This document shows positions 36,324 through 44,546 of a DNA stretch of 64,000 nucleotides, piece after piece (within the stretch, counting starts at the first letter, position 1; the number at the start of each line of letters is the position of its first letter). The DNA lies in NCBI RefSeq assembly GCF_006385595.1, contig NZ_CP041046.1:1116001-1180000 (forward strand), read 5' to 3'. The position numbers and the translations under genes are program-made. Source of the stretch: Luteibacter pinisoli. GTDB lineage: Bacteria > Pseudomonadota > Gammaproteobacteria > Xanthomonadales > Rhodanobacteraceae. The notes below the pieces were generated by a model. That model saw only the letters and a list, made by a program, of their open reading frames with translations, had not been told where the DNA came from and did not search any database.

Positions 36324-37271
36324 TCAACCCGGATCCTCCCCGGGCTGCCGCTCGCCATCGGTGATCAGGACCAGCGGGCGCGGTGCCGCGCGGAAGACCA
36401 GCGGTGGATCGAGCCATTCGATCTCGCCATCCACGGCGACCTTCATCTTCTCGCGGTGCCGTTTCGGCGTCACCGTGATCTCGCGAAACGCAAAGCTGAT
36501 GGCGTTCTCCGCATCGCCGAGGCGACCCAGCGCGCCACGCAGGATGAGGCCGAGCATGGTGAGCCGGCCGATGGGTTTCAGCACCAGCCCGGCCAGCGTG
36601 CCGTCGTTGCGGAAGACGTCACTGGCTTCCGGCAAGCCGATGATCTCCATCTGCAGGGCGTTGTTGCCGACGAAGAGGGTGGGCGTGCGCAGCTGGCGCG
36701 TGCGCGTGCCGTCGCTCACGTCGATGCGCAACGAGCGGTAGCCGCGCATCATCGTCACCAGCCCCGACCACAGGGCCACCAGCCGATGCCGTCCCAGCCG
36801 CTGCTTCCACGCCTCGCGGTCTTCCAGCACCTGCGGGTAAAGCCCGAGGCTGCCGTTCACCAGGAACAGCCGGTCGTTCACCATCCCTGCCTGCACGTTG
36901 CGTGGCGTGCCGCGCAGGAGGCCTTCCGTCGCTTCGCGCGCATCGGCCGGGATGTTGTGCGACCGGCCGAAGAAGTTGAACGTGCCCTGCGGCAGCACCC
37001 CCAGCGGTAGCTGCTCGCGCCATGCGGCGCCCGCCACGCAGTTGATCGTGCCGTCGCCGCCCACCGCGACGACGGCACCCCCTTCATGCTTCGCATGGGC
37101 CACGGCGTCGGCGACCACCTCCGTGATCGGATGGTCGTCGTCGATCAGGAAGAACCGGTGCGGCCGGCCCGCGGCCTCCAGCGTGGCGCGGATGGTGTCG
37201 CGGGCGGCCGCGGCATCGCCGTGGCCGGAGCCGGCGTTCATGACAATGGCGAGGGGCAGATCGTTGGGCAT
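36324..37271 (-). CDS. Diacylglycerol kinase-family lipid kinase
   Basis: The product belongs to the DAGK catalytic-domain family (YegS/DgkB-like), which phosphorylates diacylglycerol or related lipids. The ATG at 37271 gives 315 residues (MPNDLPLAIVMNAGSGHGD). The nucleotide-binding motif GGDGT is at residues 71-75, followed by LGVLPQGTFNFFGRS. The C-terminal beta domain is present (MKVAVDGEIEWLDPP). It lies between the PAP2 phosphatase and the phosphoesterase on the same strand, so kinase and phosphatase may act on the same lipid pool. Confidence 0.88.
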   Translation of the reverse strand: MPNDLPLAIVMNAGSGHGDAAAARDTIRATLEAAGRPHRFFLIDDDHPITEVVADAVAHAKHEGGAVVAVGGDGTINCVAGAAWREQLPLGVLPQGTFNFFGRSHNIPADAREATEGLLRGTPRNVQAGMVNDRLFLVNGSLGLYPQVLEDREAWKQRLGRHRLVALWSGLVTMMRGYRSLRIDVSDGTRTRQLRTPTLFVGNNALQMEIIGLPEASDVFRNDGTLAGLVLKPIGRLTMLGLILRGALGRLGDAENAISFAFREITVTPKRHREKMKVAVDGEIEWLDPPLVFRAAPRPLVLITDGERQPGEDPG

Positions 37272-37311
37272 GCGCCAAACACACCATCCCGCGCGTGTTG
37301 TCCGCATGAAA

Positions 37312-38091
37312 TCACGAAGCGGCGCGGCGGCCCTCGCGCAGGCGCACGTATTCGGCGCTGCCGATGCACAGCATCAGCCAGGCCAGGCCGGTGGCGTAGC
37401 CCGCGAGCACGTCGCTGAAATAATGCACCTGGAGGAGGATACGGCTCACCCCGACCAGGGTGATCACCGCCACCGCGGCCACCACGATGCCGCGGTGCAG
37501 GCGGGGCGGGCAGAGCACCAGCAGCACATAGGCGAGCATGCCGTAGAACACCGTGCATCCCGACGCATGCCCGCTGGGAAAGCTGAAGCTGTGTTCCACC
37601 ACGAAGCCGTGGTCGTGCAGGGGGCGCTCACGCTGGAACCACGCTTTCAGCGTGCTGTTGATCAGCGCGGTGCCCGCCAGCGAGCCCAGCCAGATGAGGG
37701 CGAGCTGCACGTGCCTGCGCACCAGCAGCGCGATCATCACCAGCCCCGTGACCACGGCCAGGCCGATCGGGTTGCCGAGCTGGGTCAGCCACGCGATGGC
37801 ATGCAGCACGGGCCGCGGCATGTTGGCCCGCAGGTCCGTCGCCAGCGAGGCATCGAAGACGGTAAGGCCCGCGGCTTCGCGCACTTCCACCGCGACGACC
37901 GACGCCAGCACGAGCATCGCCACGATCACGGCAGCGGCGGTGGTGGGGCGCAGAAACGCCCGCGCTGAAGGATCCAGCCCTTCACGCCGGCGCACGGCAC
38001 GCCGCCAGGCGACATCGGCGCCCAGCAGCGCGCAGGCAAGCAGGATGCCCCACAGGGAAAGCGCGTGATGGCTGATCCACTCCGCATTCAT
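37312..38091 (-). CDS. PAP2-family membrane phosphatase
   Basis: This integral membrane phosphatase has 259 residues with about six membrane segments. The three PAP2 motifs are complete: KAWFQRERP, FSFPSGHAS and SRILLQVHYFSD. Members dephosphorylate undecaprenyl diphosphate, phosphatidate or phosphatidylglycerol phosphate. It is the first gene of the three-gene run PAP2, lipid kinase, phosphoesterase, with a 40-bp gap to the kinase. It is divergent from the exported esterase gene. Confidence 0.9.
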   Translation of the reverse strand: MNAEWISHHALSLWGILLACALLGADVAWRRAVRRREGLDPSARAFLRPTTAAAVIVAMLVLASVVAVEVREAAGLTVFDASLATDLRANMPRPVLHAIAWLTQLGNPIGLAVVTGLVMIALLVRRHVQLALIWLGSLAGTALINSTLKAWFQRERPLHDHGFVVEHSFSFPSGHASGCTVFYGMLAYVLLVLCPPRLHRGIVVAAVAVITLVGVSRILLQVHYFSDVLAGYATGLAWLMLCIGSAEYVRLREGRRAAS

Positions 38092-38215
38092 GTTTCCGGT
38101 CCTCGCTCGTCGCGCGTCCGACTATGGTGGCATGCCCTCCGGCATTTCCTTGCCCCGGGGCCGCATGGCAGGATCGGGCTGCCTGCCGCGCCGCGGCCCG
38201 AGAAAGGGAACACCG

Positions 38216-39823
38216 ATGAAGCACACGTCCGTTCGCGCGGCCCTCGCCCTCGCCCTCGTGGCCTGCGGCGCTGCCGCGCATGCCGATAGCGCGCCGCTGG
38301 CGCACCGCATCGTCCGGGTCAGCCTGGACGGGGCCACGGACAAAGCCACGTCGGGCCGCCTCCTCGTTTTTGCCGCGCCCGCCGACAAGGCGAAGGCCGC
38401 GGCGAAGGACGGCAAGGTCGACGCCGTCGACACCAACCCGTTCCAGCCCAAGGCGGTGTCGGTCGCCGGCCGCGAGGTGAGCTGGATCGCGCCCGGGGAG
38501 TCGGTGGACCTCGACGCGGACGGCCAGGCGTTTCCCGCCGGCTTCTCGAGCCTGCCGCCCGGCGACTACCTGTTCCAGGCCGTGCTCGACGTCGGCCACG
38601 ATTACAACTACAGCGGCCGCCACGCGGGCGACCTGATCAGCGAGGTGACCCCGGTGAAGATCACCGCCGGTGGCAGCCTGCCCACCCTGAAGCTGACGAA
38701 GACGGTACCCGAGCGTGACGCATGGCAGCTGCCTCCCAGCGTGCCGCAGGCCGTGCGTGATGCGCTGCCGGAAGCGCGCAAGCACGCGCACGCGGAAACC
38801 CTCGAGAGCAAGGTGCTCACCGCGTTCGCCGGGCGCCCGCAGTCCGTGCGCGCCTGGGTGCTGACGCCGCCCGGCTATGAGCTGGGCAAGGCGACCTACC
38901 CCGTCGTGTACGTGACCCACGGGTTCGGCGGCGGCTTCGACCGCTTCGCCGGCACCATCGCCAACCTGTGGAACGCGATGGCGACGAAGGAAATGCCACC
39001 CATGATCTGGGTGCTGCTCGACGAATCCGGCCCCACCGGCACGCATGAGTTTGCCGATTCGGTGAACAACGGCCCCTGGGGCCAGGCCCTCACCGGCGAG
39101 TACATCCCGTGGCTGGAGACCCGCTACCGCATGGACGGCAAGACCAGCGGTCGCTTCCTCAATGGCCACTCTTCCGGCGGCTGGGCCACGTTATGGCTGC
39201 AGACGCGCTACCCCCAGATCTTCGGCGGGACCTGGTCCACGTCGCCCGACCCGAGCGACTTCCACGACTTCACCGGCGTCGACCTCTACGCGGCGAACGC
39301 CAACGTGTACAAGCGTGCCGATGGCAGTGCCTACCCGCTGGTGCGCGACAAGGGCGAGGTGATCGCGTCGTTCGAAACCTTCGCCCGCCTGGAGCGGGTG
39401 CTCGGTGCCTACGGTGGCCAGCTCGCTTCGTTTGAATGGGTGTTTTCGCCGCGCGGGCAGGATGGCCGGCCGATGCCGATGTTCAACCGCGACACCGGTG
39501 CCGTGGACGCCAACGTCGTGGCCTACTGGCGCGACCACTACGACATCGCGCAGCGCCTGCGCACGCAGTGGCCGGCGCTGAAGCCGGACCTCGACGGCAA
39601 GATCCATGTCATCGTGGGTACGGCGGACACGTTCTACCTCGATGGTTCTGCGAAATTACTCAAAGAAACGCTCGACGGCCTGCATGCGAAGAGCGATATC
39701 CGCTTCCTGCCAGGCAAGACGCATTTCGACCTGTATGTGGAAGGCGACGACCGCCAGGCGCTGTTGAAGAAAATCGCGTGGGAGATGTATGGCCAGGCCC
39801 GTCCGGGGCAAGGCAAGCCGTAA
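38216..39823 (+). CDS. Exported alpha/beta-hydrolase of the esterase D (PF00756) family
   Basis: The 535-residue product begins with a signal peptide (MKHTSVRAALALALVACGAAAHA). After a beta-rich N-terminal region of about 190 residues, a hydrolase domain follows with the nucleophile elbow GHSSGG (NGHSSGGWATLW), a preceding YVTHGFGG segment and a late HFDLY with the probable catalytic His. It is longer than simple EstD/Fes enzymes, as in the putative-esterase proteins of xanthomonads. The substrate is not known; an envelope or secreted ester is likely. It ends 12 bp before the prpE ribosome-binding site. Confidence 0.82.
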   Translation: MKHTSVRAALALALVACGAAAHADSAPLAHRIVRVSLDGATDKATSGRLLVFAAPADKAKAAAKDGKVDAVDTNPFQPKAVSVAGREVSWIAPGESVDLDADGQAFPAGFSSLPPGDYLFQAVLDVGHDYNYSGRHAGDLISEVTPVKITAGGSLPTLKLTKTVPERDAWQLPPSVPQAVRDALPEARKHAHAETLESKVLTAFAGRPQSVRAWVLTPPGYELGKATYPVVYVTHGFGGGFDRFAGTIANLWNAMATKEMPPMIWVLLDESGPTGTHEFADSVNNGPWGQALTGEYIPWLETRYRMDGKTSGRFLNGHSSGGWATLWLQTRYPQIFGGTWSTSPDPSDFHDFTGVDLYAANANVYKRADGSAYPLVRDKGEVIASFETFARLERVLGAYGGQLASFEWVFSPRGQDGRPMPMFNRDTGAVDANVVAYWRDHYDIAQRLRTQWPALKPDLDGKIHVIVGTADTFYLDGSAKLLKETLDGLHAKSDIRFLPGKTHFDLYVEGDDRQALLKKIAWEMYGQARPGQGKP

Positions 39824-39841
39824 ACCACGGGAGGCATGGGC

Positions 39842-41746
39842 ATGGGGTACGAAGAGGCCTGGCGTCGATCAGTCGATGAGCCGGAGGCGTTCTGGGGCGA
39901 ACAGGCGTCGCTGATCGACTGGCAGACGCCACCCCAGCGCATCCTCGACGCATCGACGCCGCCGTTCCGACGCTGGTTTGTCGGCGGCATGACCAACCTC
40001 TGCCACAACGCCGTCGACCGGCACCTACAAGCCCGTGCCGACCAGAACGCGATCATCGCCGTCTCCACCGAGACGAACAGCACGCGGGAGATCACCTATC
40101 GCGAGCTGCACCGTGAAGTGAATGCGTTCGCCGCCACGCTGGTTGAACTGGGCGTGGGCAAGGGCGATCGCGTCATCATCTACCTGCCCAACATCGCGGA
40201 AGCCGTGTTCGCGATGCTGGCCTGCGCGCGCATCGGCGCCATCCATTCCGTCGTGTTCGGCGGCTTTGCCGCGCATAACCTGGCGTTGCGCATCGACGAC
40301 GCCGAGCCCGCGCTGCTCATCTGCGCCGATGCCGGCATGCGCGGTGGCAAGGTCATCCCGTACAAGCCGCTGGTCGATGCCGCGCTGCGCGAAGCGACCT
40401 CGCCCCCGCCGCGCGTACTGGTCGTCAACCGCGGCCTCGACGCGGCCATGGCGTGGGTGGAAGGCCGCGATGTCGACTACGCCGAACGGCGCGCCGCGCA
40501 CCTGGGCGAGACCGTGCCCATCACGTGGCTGGAATCCAACGAGCCGAGCTACCTGCTCTATACCTCGGGGACCACCGGCAAGCCGAAGGGGATACAGCGC
40601 GACGTCGGCGGCTACGCCGTGGCGCTCGCGCTGTCGATGACCACGATCTTCGACCTGCAGCCCGGACAGACGATCCTTTGCACGTCGGACGTGGGTTGGG
40701 CGGTGGGGCACTCGTACAACGTCTACGGTCCGCTGATCGGCGGTTGCACGGCCATCCTCTACGAAGGCATGCCGACGAACCCGGACCCCGGTATCTGGTG
40801 GAAACTGTGCGAGCAGTACGCGGTGCGCACACTGTTCTCGTCGCCCACCGGCATCCGCATCCTGAAAAAACAGGACGAGGCCTGGCTCCGCACCTACGAC
40901 CTGTCGTCGCTGCAGTGGATCTTCCTCGCCGGCGAACCACTCGACCAGCCGACGTATGACTGGCTCACCCGCGGCACCGGCAAGACGGTGATCGACAACT
41001 ACTGGCAGACGGAAACCGGATGGCCGGCGCTGTCGCTGATGCCCGGTCTTGACCTGAAGCCGGTGAAGCCCGGCTCGCCGGGGTTTCCTACGTTCGGCTA
41101 CCGCATGCGCGTTATCGATGAAGCCACGGGCGAGGACAAGGCCGCGGGCGAGAAGGGCGTGCTGGTGATCGAGCCGCCATTGCCGCCCGGCTGCCTCACC
41201 ACCATCTGGCGTGACGACGAGCGCTACCAGCGCAGCTACTTCGGGCACTTCAAGGCACTGCTTTACAGCTCGCTGGACTGGGCCGTCCGCGACGCGGAGG
41301 GTTACACCTTCATCCTCGGCCGCACCGACGACGTCATCAACGTCGCCGGGCATCGGCTGGGCACGCGCGAGATCGAGGAATCCGTGGCCACGCTGGGGGC
41401 TGTGGCCGAGGTGGCGGTCGTCGGTGTCGCCGATGAGCTGAAAGGCCAGCTGCCGGCGGTGTTCGCCACCCTGAAGCAGGGTGTGACGGACCACCCGGCC
41501 GATGTGGCCCAGGCGATGGAGCGGCGCGTGGTGGAGCTGCTGGGCGCGCTGGCGCGGCCGGGCTGCATCTACGTGGTGCCGGCCCTGCCCAAGACCCGCT
41601 CCGGCAAACTTCTGCGCCGCGCCCTGCAGGCCCTGATGCAGGACACCGACCCGGGCGATCTCTCCACCCTCGACGACCCCAACGCGCTCGATGAGATCCG
41701 CAAGGCCATCGCCCGTGGCCCGGATTGCGGGCAGCGCCGGGTGTAA
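39842..41746 (+). CDS. prpE: Propionyl-CoA synthetase PrpE
   Basis: PrpE activates propionate with ATP and CoA to feed the methylcitrate cycle. The ATG at 39842 is preferred over one two codons upstream because GGGAGG lies seven bases before it. The 634-residue product has the ANL motifs YTSGTTGKPKG, a gatekeeper region YWQTETGWP, and the C-terminal catalytic Lys in TRSGKLLRR. The N-terminus (GYEEAWRRSVDEPEAFWGE) is acetyl/propionyl-CoA synthetase-like. It could also accept acetate. prpB follows 70 bp later with a promoter-like site between them. Confidence 0.9.
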   Translation: MGYEEAWRRSVDEPEAFWGEQASLIDWQTPPQRILDASTPPFRRWFVGGMTNLCHNAVDRHLQARADQNAIIAVSTETNSTREITYRELHREVNAFAATLVELGVGKGDRVIIYLPNIAEAVFAMLACARIGAIHSVVFGGFAAHNLALRIDDAEPALLICADAGMRGGKVIPYKPLVDAALREATSPPPRVLVVNRGLDAAMAWVEGRDVDYAERRAAHLGETVPITWLESNEPSYLLYTSGTTGKPKGIQRDVGGYAVALALSMTTIFDLQPGQTILCTSDVGWAVGHSYNVYGPLIGGCTAILYEGMPTNPDPGIWWKLCEQYAVRTLFSSPTGIRILKKQDEAWLRTYDLSSLQWIFLAGEPLDQPTYDWLTRGTGKTVIDNYWQTETGWPALSLMPGLDLKPVKPGSPGFPTFGYRMRVIDEATGEDKAAGEKGVLVIEPPLPPGCLTTIWRDDERYQRSYFGHFKALLYSSLDWAVRDAEGYTFILGRTDDVINVAGHRLGTREIEESVATLGAVAEVAVVGVADELKGQLPAVFATLKQGVTDHPADVAQAMERRVVELLGALARPGCIYVVPALPKTRSGKLLRRALQALMQDTDPGDLSTLDDPNALDEIRKAIARGPDCGQRRV

Positions 41747-41785
41747 GCCACCGCACCGCAACAATCCTTTACCGACGCGCCGCGC

Positions 41786-41791
41786 TAAAAT
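41786..41791 (+). promoter_or_regulatory. Candidate -10 element upstream of prpB
   Basis: TAAAAT in the block GCTAAAATGCCGGTCTTT lies 25 bp upstream of the prpB ATG. A very similar block, GCTAAAATAGGCGGCTTT, lies upstream of prpD (53069-53074). No good -35 is present at either site. Confidence 0.4.
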
Positions 41792-41816
41792 GCCGGTCTT
41801 TACGCGGAGACTTTCC

Positions 41817-42704
41817 ATGCCCTTGCCCCCCTCGGCCGGCAGCCGCTTCCGGGCCGCCCTCGCGGCCGAAAAGCCCCTGCAGGTCATCGGCGCGATCAAC
41901 GCCAACCACGCCCTGCTGGCGCAGCGCGCCGGGTTCCGCGCCATCTACCTCTCGGGCGGCGGCGTGGCCGCGGGCTCGCTGGGCCTGCCGGACCTGGGCA
42001 TCAACACGCTCGATGACGTGCTCACCGACGTCCGCCGCATCACCGACGTGTGCGACCTGCCGCTCATGGTCGATATCGACACCGGCTTCGGCCCCAGCGC
42101 GTTCAACATCGCGCGCACGGTGAAGAGCCTGATCAAGTTCGGCGCCGCCGCCTGCCACATCGAAGACCAGGTGGGCGCCAAGCGCTGCGGTCATCGCCCC
42201 GGCAAGGAAATCGTCACCGCCGGCGAGATGGTCGACCGCGTCAAGGCCGCCGCCGATGCCAAGACGGATCCGGACTTCTTCCTCATCGCCCGCACCGACG
42301 CCATCGCGGTGGACGGCGTGGACGCCGCCATCGAGCGCGCCATCGCCTGCGCCGAAGCCGGCGCCGATGCGATCTTCGCCGAGGCCGCTTACGACCTGCC
42401 GACGTACAAGCGCTTCACCGATGCGCTCAACGTGCCGGTGCTCGCCAATATCACCGAGTTCGGCCAGACCCCGCTGTTCAGCGTCGAGGAACTCGGCAGC
42501 GTCGGCGTGGGCATCGTGCTGTATCCGCTGTCCGCGTTCCGCGCCATGAACAAGGCCGCGGAAAACGTCTACACCGCCATCCGCCGCGACGGCCACCAGC
42601 GCAACGTCATCGACACGATGCAGACGCGCGAAGAGCTGTACGACCGCATCGGCTACCACGACTACGAGCGTCGCCTCGACGCACTGTTTTCGCAGAAAGG
42701 TTAA
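41817..42704 (+). CDS. prpB: 2-methylisocitrate lyase PrpB
   Basis: PrpB splits 2-methylisocitrate into pyruvate and succinate, the last step of the methylcitrate cycle. The product has 295 residues, as in the family. The catalytic loop motif KRCGH with Cys124 is present, along with AIYLSGGGVAAGSLG and DIDTGFG for substrate and magnesium binding. The ATG at 41817 follows GCGGAGACTTTCC. It is 12 bp upstream of prpC. Confidence 0.95.
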   Translation: MPLPPSAGSRFRAALAAEKPLQVIGAINANHALLAQRAGFRAIYLSGGGVAAGSLGLPDLGINTLDDVLTDVRRITDVCDLPLMVDIDTGFGPSAFNIARTVKSLIKFGAAACHIEDQVGAKRCGHRPGKEIVTAGEMVDRVKAAADAKTDPDFFLIARTDAIAVDGVDAAIERAIACAEAGADAIFAEAAYDLPTYKRFTDALNVPVLANITEFGQTPLFSVEELGSVGVGIVLYPLSAFRAMNKAAENVYTAIRRDGHQRNVIDTMQTREELYDRIGYHDYERRLDALFSQKG

Positions 42705-42716
42705 GGAGAGTCACGC

Positions 42717-43871
42717 ATGAGCGACACCGCAACCACCACGGGCCCGAAGCCGAAGAAATCCGTCGCGCTCTCCGGCGTCACCGCCGGTAACACCGCGCTG
42801 TGCACGGTCGGCCGCAGTGGCAACGATCTGCACTACCGTGGTTACGACATCCACGACCTGGCCGCGAAGGGCTCGTTCGAGGAAGTGGCCTACCTGCTCG
42901 TCCACGGCGTGCTGCCCAACTGGATGGAGCTCAACGCCTACCGCGCCAAGCTGAAGCGCCTGCGCGGCCTGCCCGCGCCGGTGAAGAGCGCGCTGGAGCT
43001 GCTGCCGGCCGCCACGCACCCGATGGACGTGATGCGCACCGGCGCCTCCGTGCTCGGCACCGTGCTGCCGGAGAAGGACGACCACAACATCACCGGCGCC
43101 CGCGACATCGCCGACCGCCTGATGGCCAGCTTCGGCTCGATGCTGCTGTACTGGTACCACTTCAGCCACAACGGCAAGCGCGTCGAGACGGAAACCGACG
43201 ACGATTCCATCGCCGCGCATTTCCTCCACGTGCTGCACGGCAAGAAGCCGAGTGACCTGCACGCGCATGCGCTGGATCGTTCGCTGGTGCTGTACGCCGA
43301 GCACGAATTCAATGCCAGCACGTTCACCGCCCGCGTCATCGCCGGCACCGGTTCGGACATGTACTCGTGCATCACCGGCGCCATCGGCGCGCTGCGCGGC
43401 CCCAAGCACGGCGGCGCGAACGAAGTGGCGATGGAAATCATCGCCCGCTACCGCGATACGGCCGAAGCAGAAGCCGACATCCGTGCCCGCGTGGAGCGCA
43501 AGGAAATCATCATCGGCTTTGGCCATCCGGTGTATACGGTGTCGGATCCGCGCAACGAGATCATCAAGGAAATCGCCCGCAAGCTGTGCACCGACGGCGG
43601 CAATCCGCGTCTGTTCGAGGTCTCGGAGAAGATCGAGAAGCTGATGTGGGAGCTGAAGAAGATGTTCCCGAACCTGGATTGGTACTCGGCATCGGCGTAT
43701 CACATGATGGGCGTGCCGACGGCGATGTTCACGCCGTTGTTCGTGATTGCGCGTACGTCGGGCTGGAGTGCGCATGTGATCGAGCAGCGCCAGGATGGCA
43801 AGATTATCCGCCCGAGCGCGAATTACACGGGGCCGGAAGACCAGACGTACGTTCCGATCGAGAAGCGTTGA
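42717..43871 (+). CDS. prpC: 2-methylcitrate synthase PrpC
   Basis: PrpC joins propionyl-CoA and oxaloacetate to 2-methylcitrate. The 384-residue length is that of methylcitrate synthase rather than the longer housekeeping citrate synthase. The catalytic His residues appear in PKHGGANE and GFGHPVY, and the Asp region is in EQRQDGKIIRPSANY. The N-terminus SGVTAGNTALCTVGRSGNDLHYRGYDI is characteristic. It follows prpB by 12 bp, after TAAGGAGAG, and is closed by a strong terminator. prpD is not next to it but 9.2 kb downstream. Confidence 0.95.
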   Translation: MSDTATTTGPKPKKSVALSGVTAGNTALCTVGRSGNDLHYRGYDIHDLAAKGSFEEVAYLLVHGVLPNWMELNAYRAKLKRLRGLPAPVKSALELLPAATHPMDVMRTGASVLGTVLPEKDDHNITGARDIADRLMASFGSMLLYWYHFSHNGKRVETETDDDSIAAHFLHVLHGKKPSDLHAHALDRSLVLYAEHEFNASTFTARVIAGTGSDMYSCITGAIGALRGPKHGGANEVAMEIIARYRDTAEAEADIRARVERKEIIIGFGHPVYTVSDPRNEIIKEIARKLCTDGGNPRLFEVSEKIEKLMWELKKMFPNLDWYSASAYHMMGVPTAMFTPLFVIARTSGWSAHVIEQRQDGKIIRPSANYTGPEDQTYVPIEKR

Positions 43872-43888
43872 TCGTTTTGGTTTGAAGG

Positions 43889-43919
43889 GCGCCGCACGGG
43901 TGTGCGGCGCCTTTTTTTG
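43889..43919 (+). terminator. Intrinsic terminator after prpC
   Basis: GGCGCCGCAC (43889-43898) pairs perfectly with GTGCGGCGCC (43903-43912) around a GGGT loop, followed by seven T residues. The structured repeat begins two bases later, as in copy A. Confidence 0.95.
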
Positions 43920-43920
43920 T

Positions 43921-44528
43921 GCGGTTCATTCGCTGAAGCGAATGCATGTTTTTAGCGGCTGACGCCGCCTGGCTTTTGTGGGGTTCGCGGGGCGGGGACG
44001 GCAAGGCCCCTGGTGCCGCCGGACGCAGTCCTTGCGGAGCGGGCCGTAGATCGGCTTTCGCGAAACCCGATCACTGAGCGGCCCTCTGCTTACGTCGGCC
44101 CCAGGGGCCTTGCCGCCCCCACAACCACCCATCCGGTTCAGTGCCGCACAAGCTTTACCGCCGCTTTGTAGCAACTGTGTGCGCGACATCTGCTGTCCGC
44201 GGACGAACGAGTGTCCGACCCAAGGTCAGCGGACTCGGTGTACCCGCTCTCCCCACACGCAACCTCAGCGATCGGGAGAGCCCTCGGTGCCCACCCTCGA
44301 GGCGAGTTTAGTGTCGCGAGGGGGCTGGAAGGATCAGGCCCGCAGGGGGTGGGCCATGGATGGCCCAGCGTTTTCGTCACGGCAGGGAATGTCGTGTCGA
44401 AAACCCCCGCCCAGCCACCGGTTCGCGGCCGTAGGCCAATAGATAAACCAGCCGCGTAGCGGCTCTCCTTTTCGAACGCAGAGCGTTGTCTGAGCAGCGA
44501 GGGTGGGCACCGAGGGCTCTGTGCCCCA
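43921..44528. repeat. Structured intergenic repeat, copy B, inverted and missing one end
   Basis: This roughly 608-bp element lies between the convergent prpC and fadH genes. Its left end (43921-43969) matches the terminal repeats of copy A. The rest matches copy A in reverse orientation, including the block 44272-44365 and the block ending near 44505. The second terminal repeat is absent: similarity stops near 44528, 19 bp before the fadH stop. It also carries a nested piece bounded by the perfect 14-bp inverted repeat GGCAAGGCCCCTGG (44000-44013) and its complement (44101-44114), absent from copy A. Confidence 0.82.
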
Positions 44529-44546
44529 AAGCATAACGGTGAGGCC

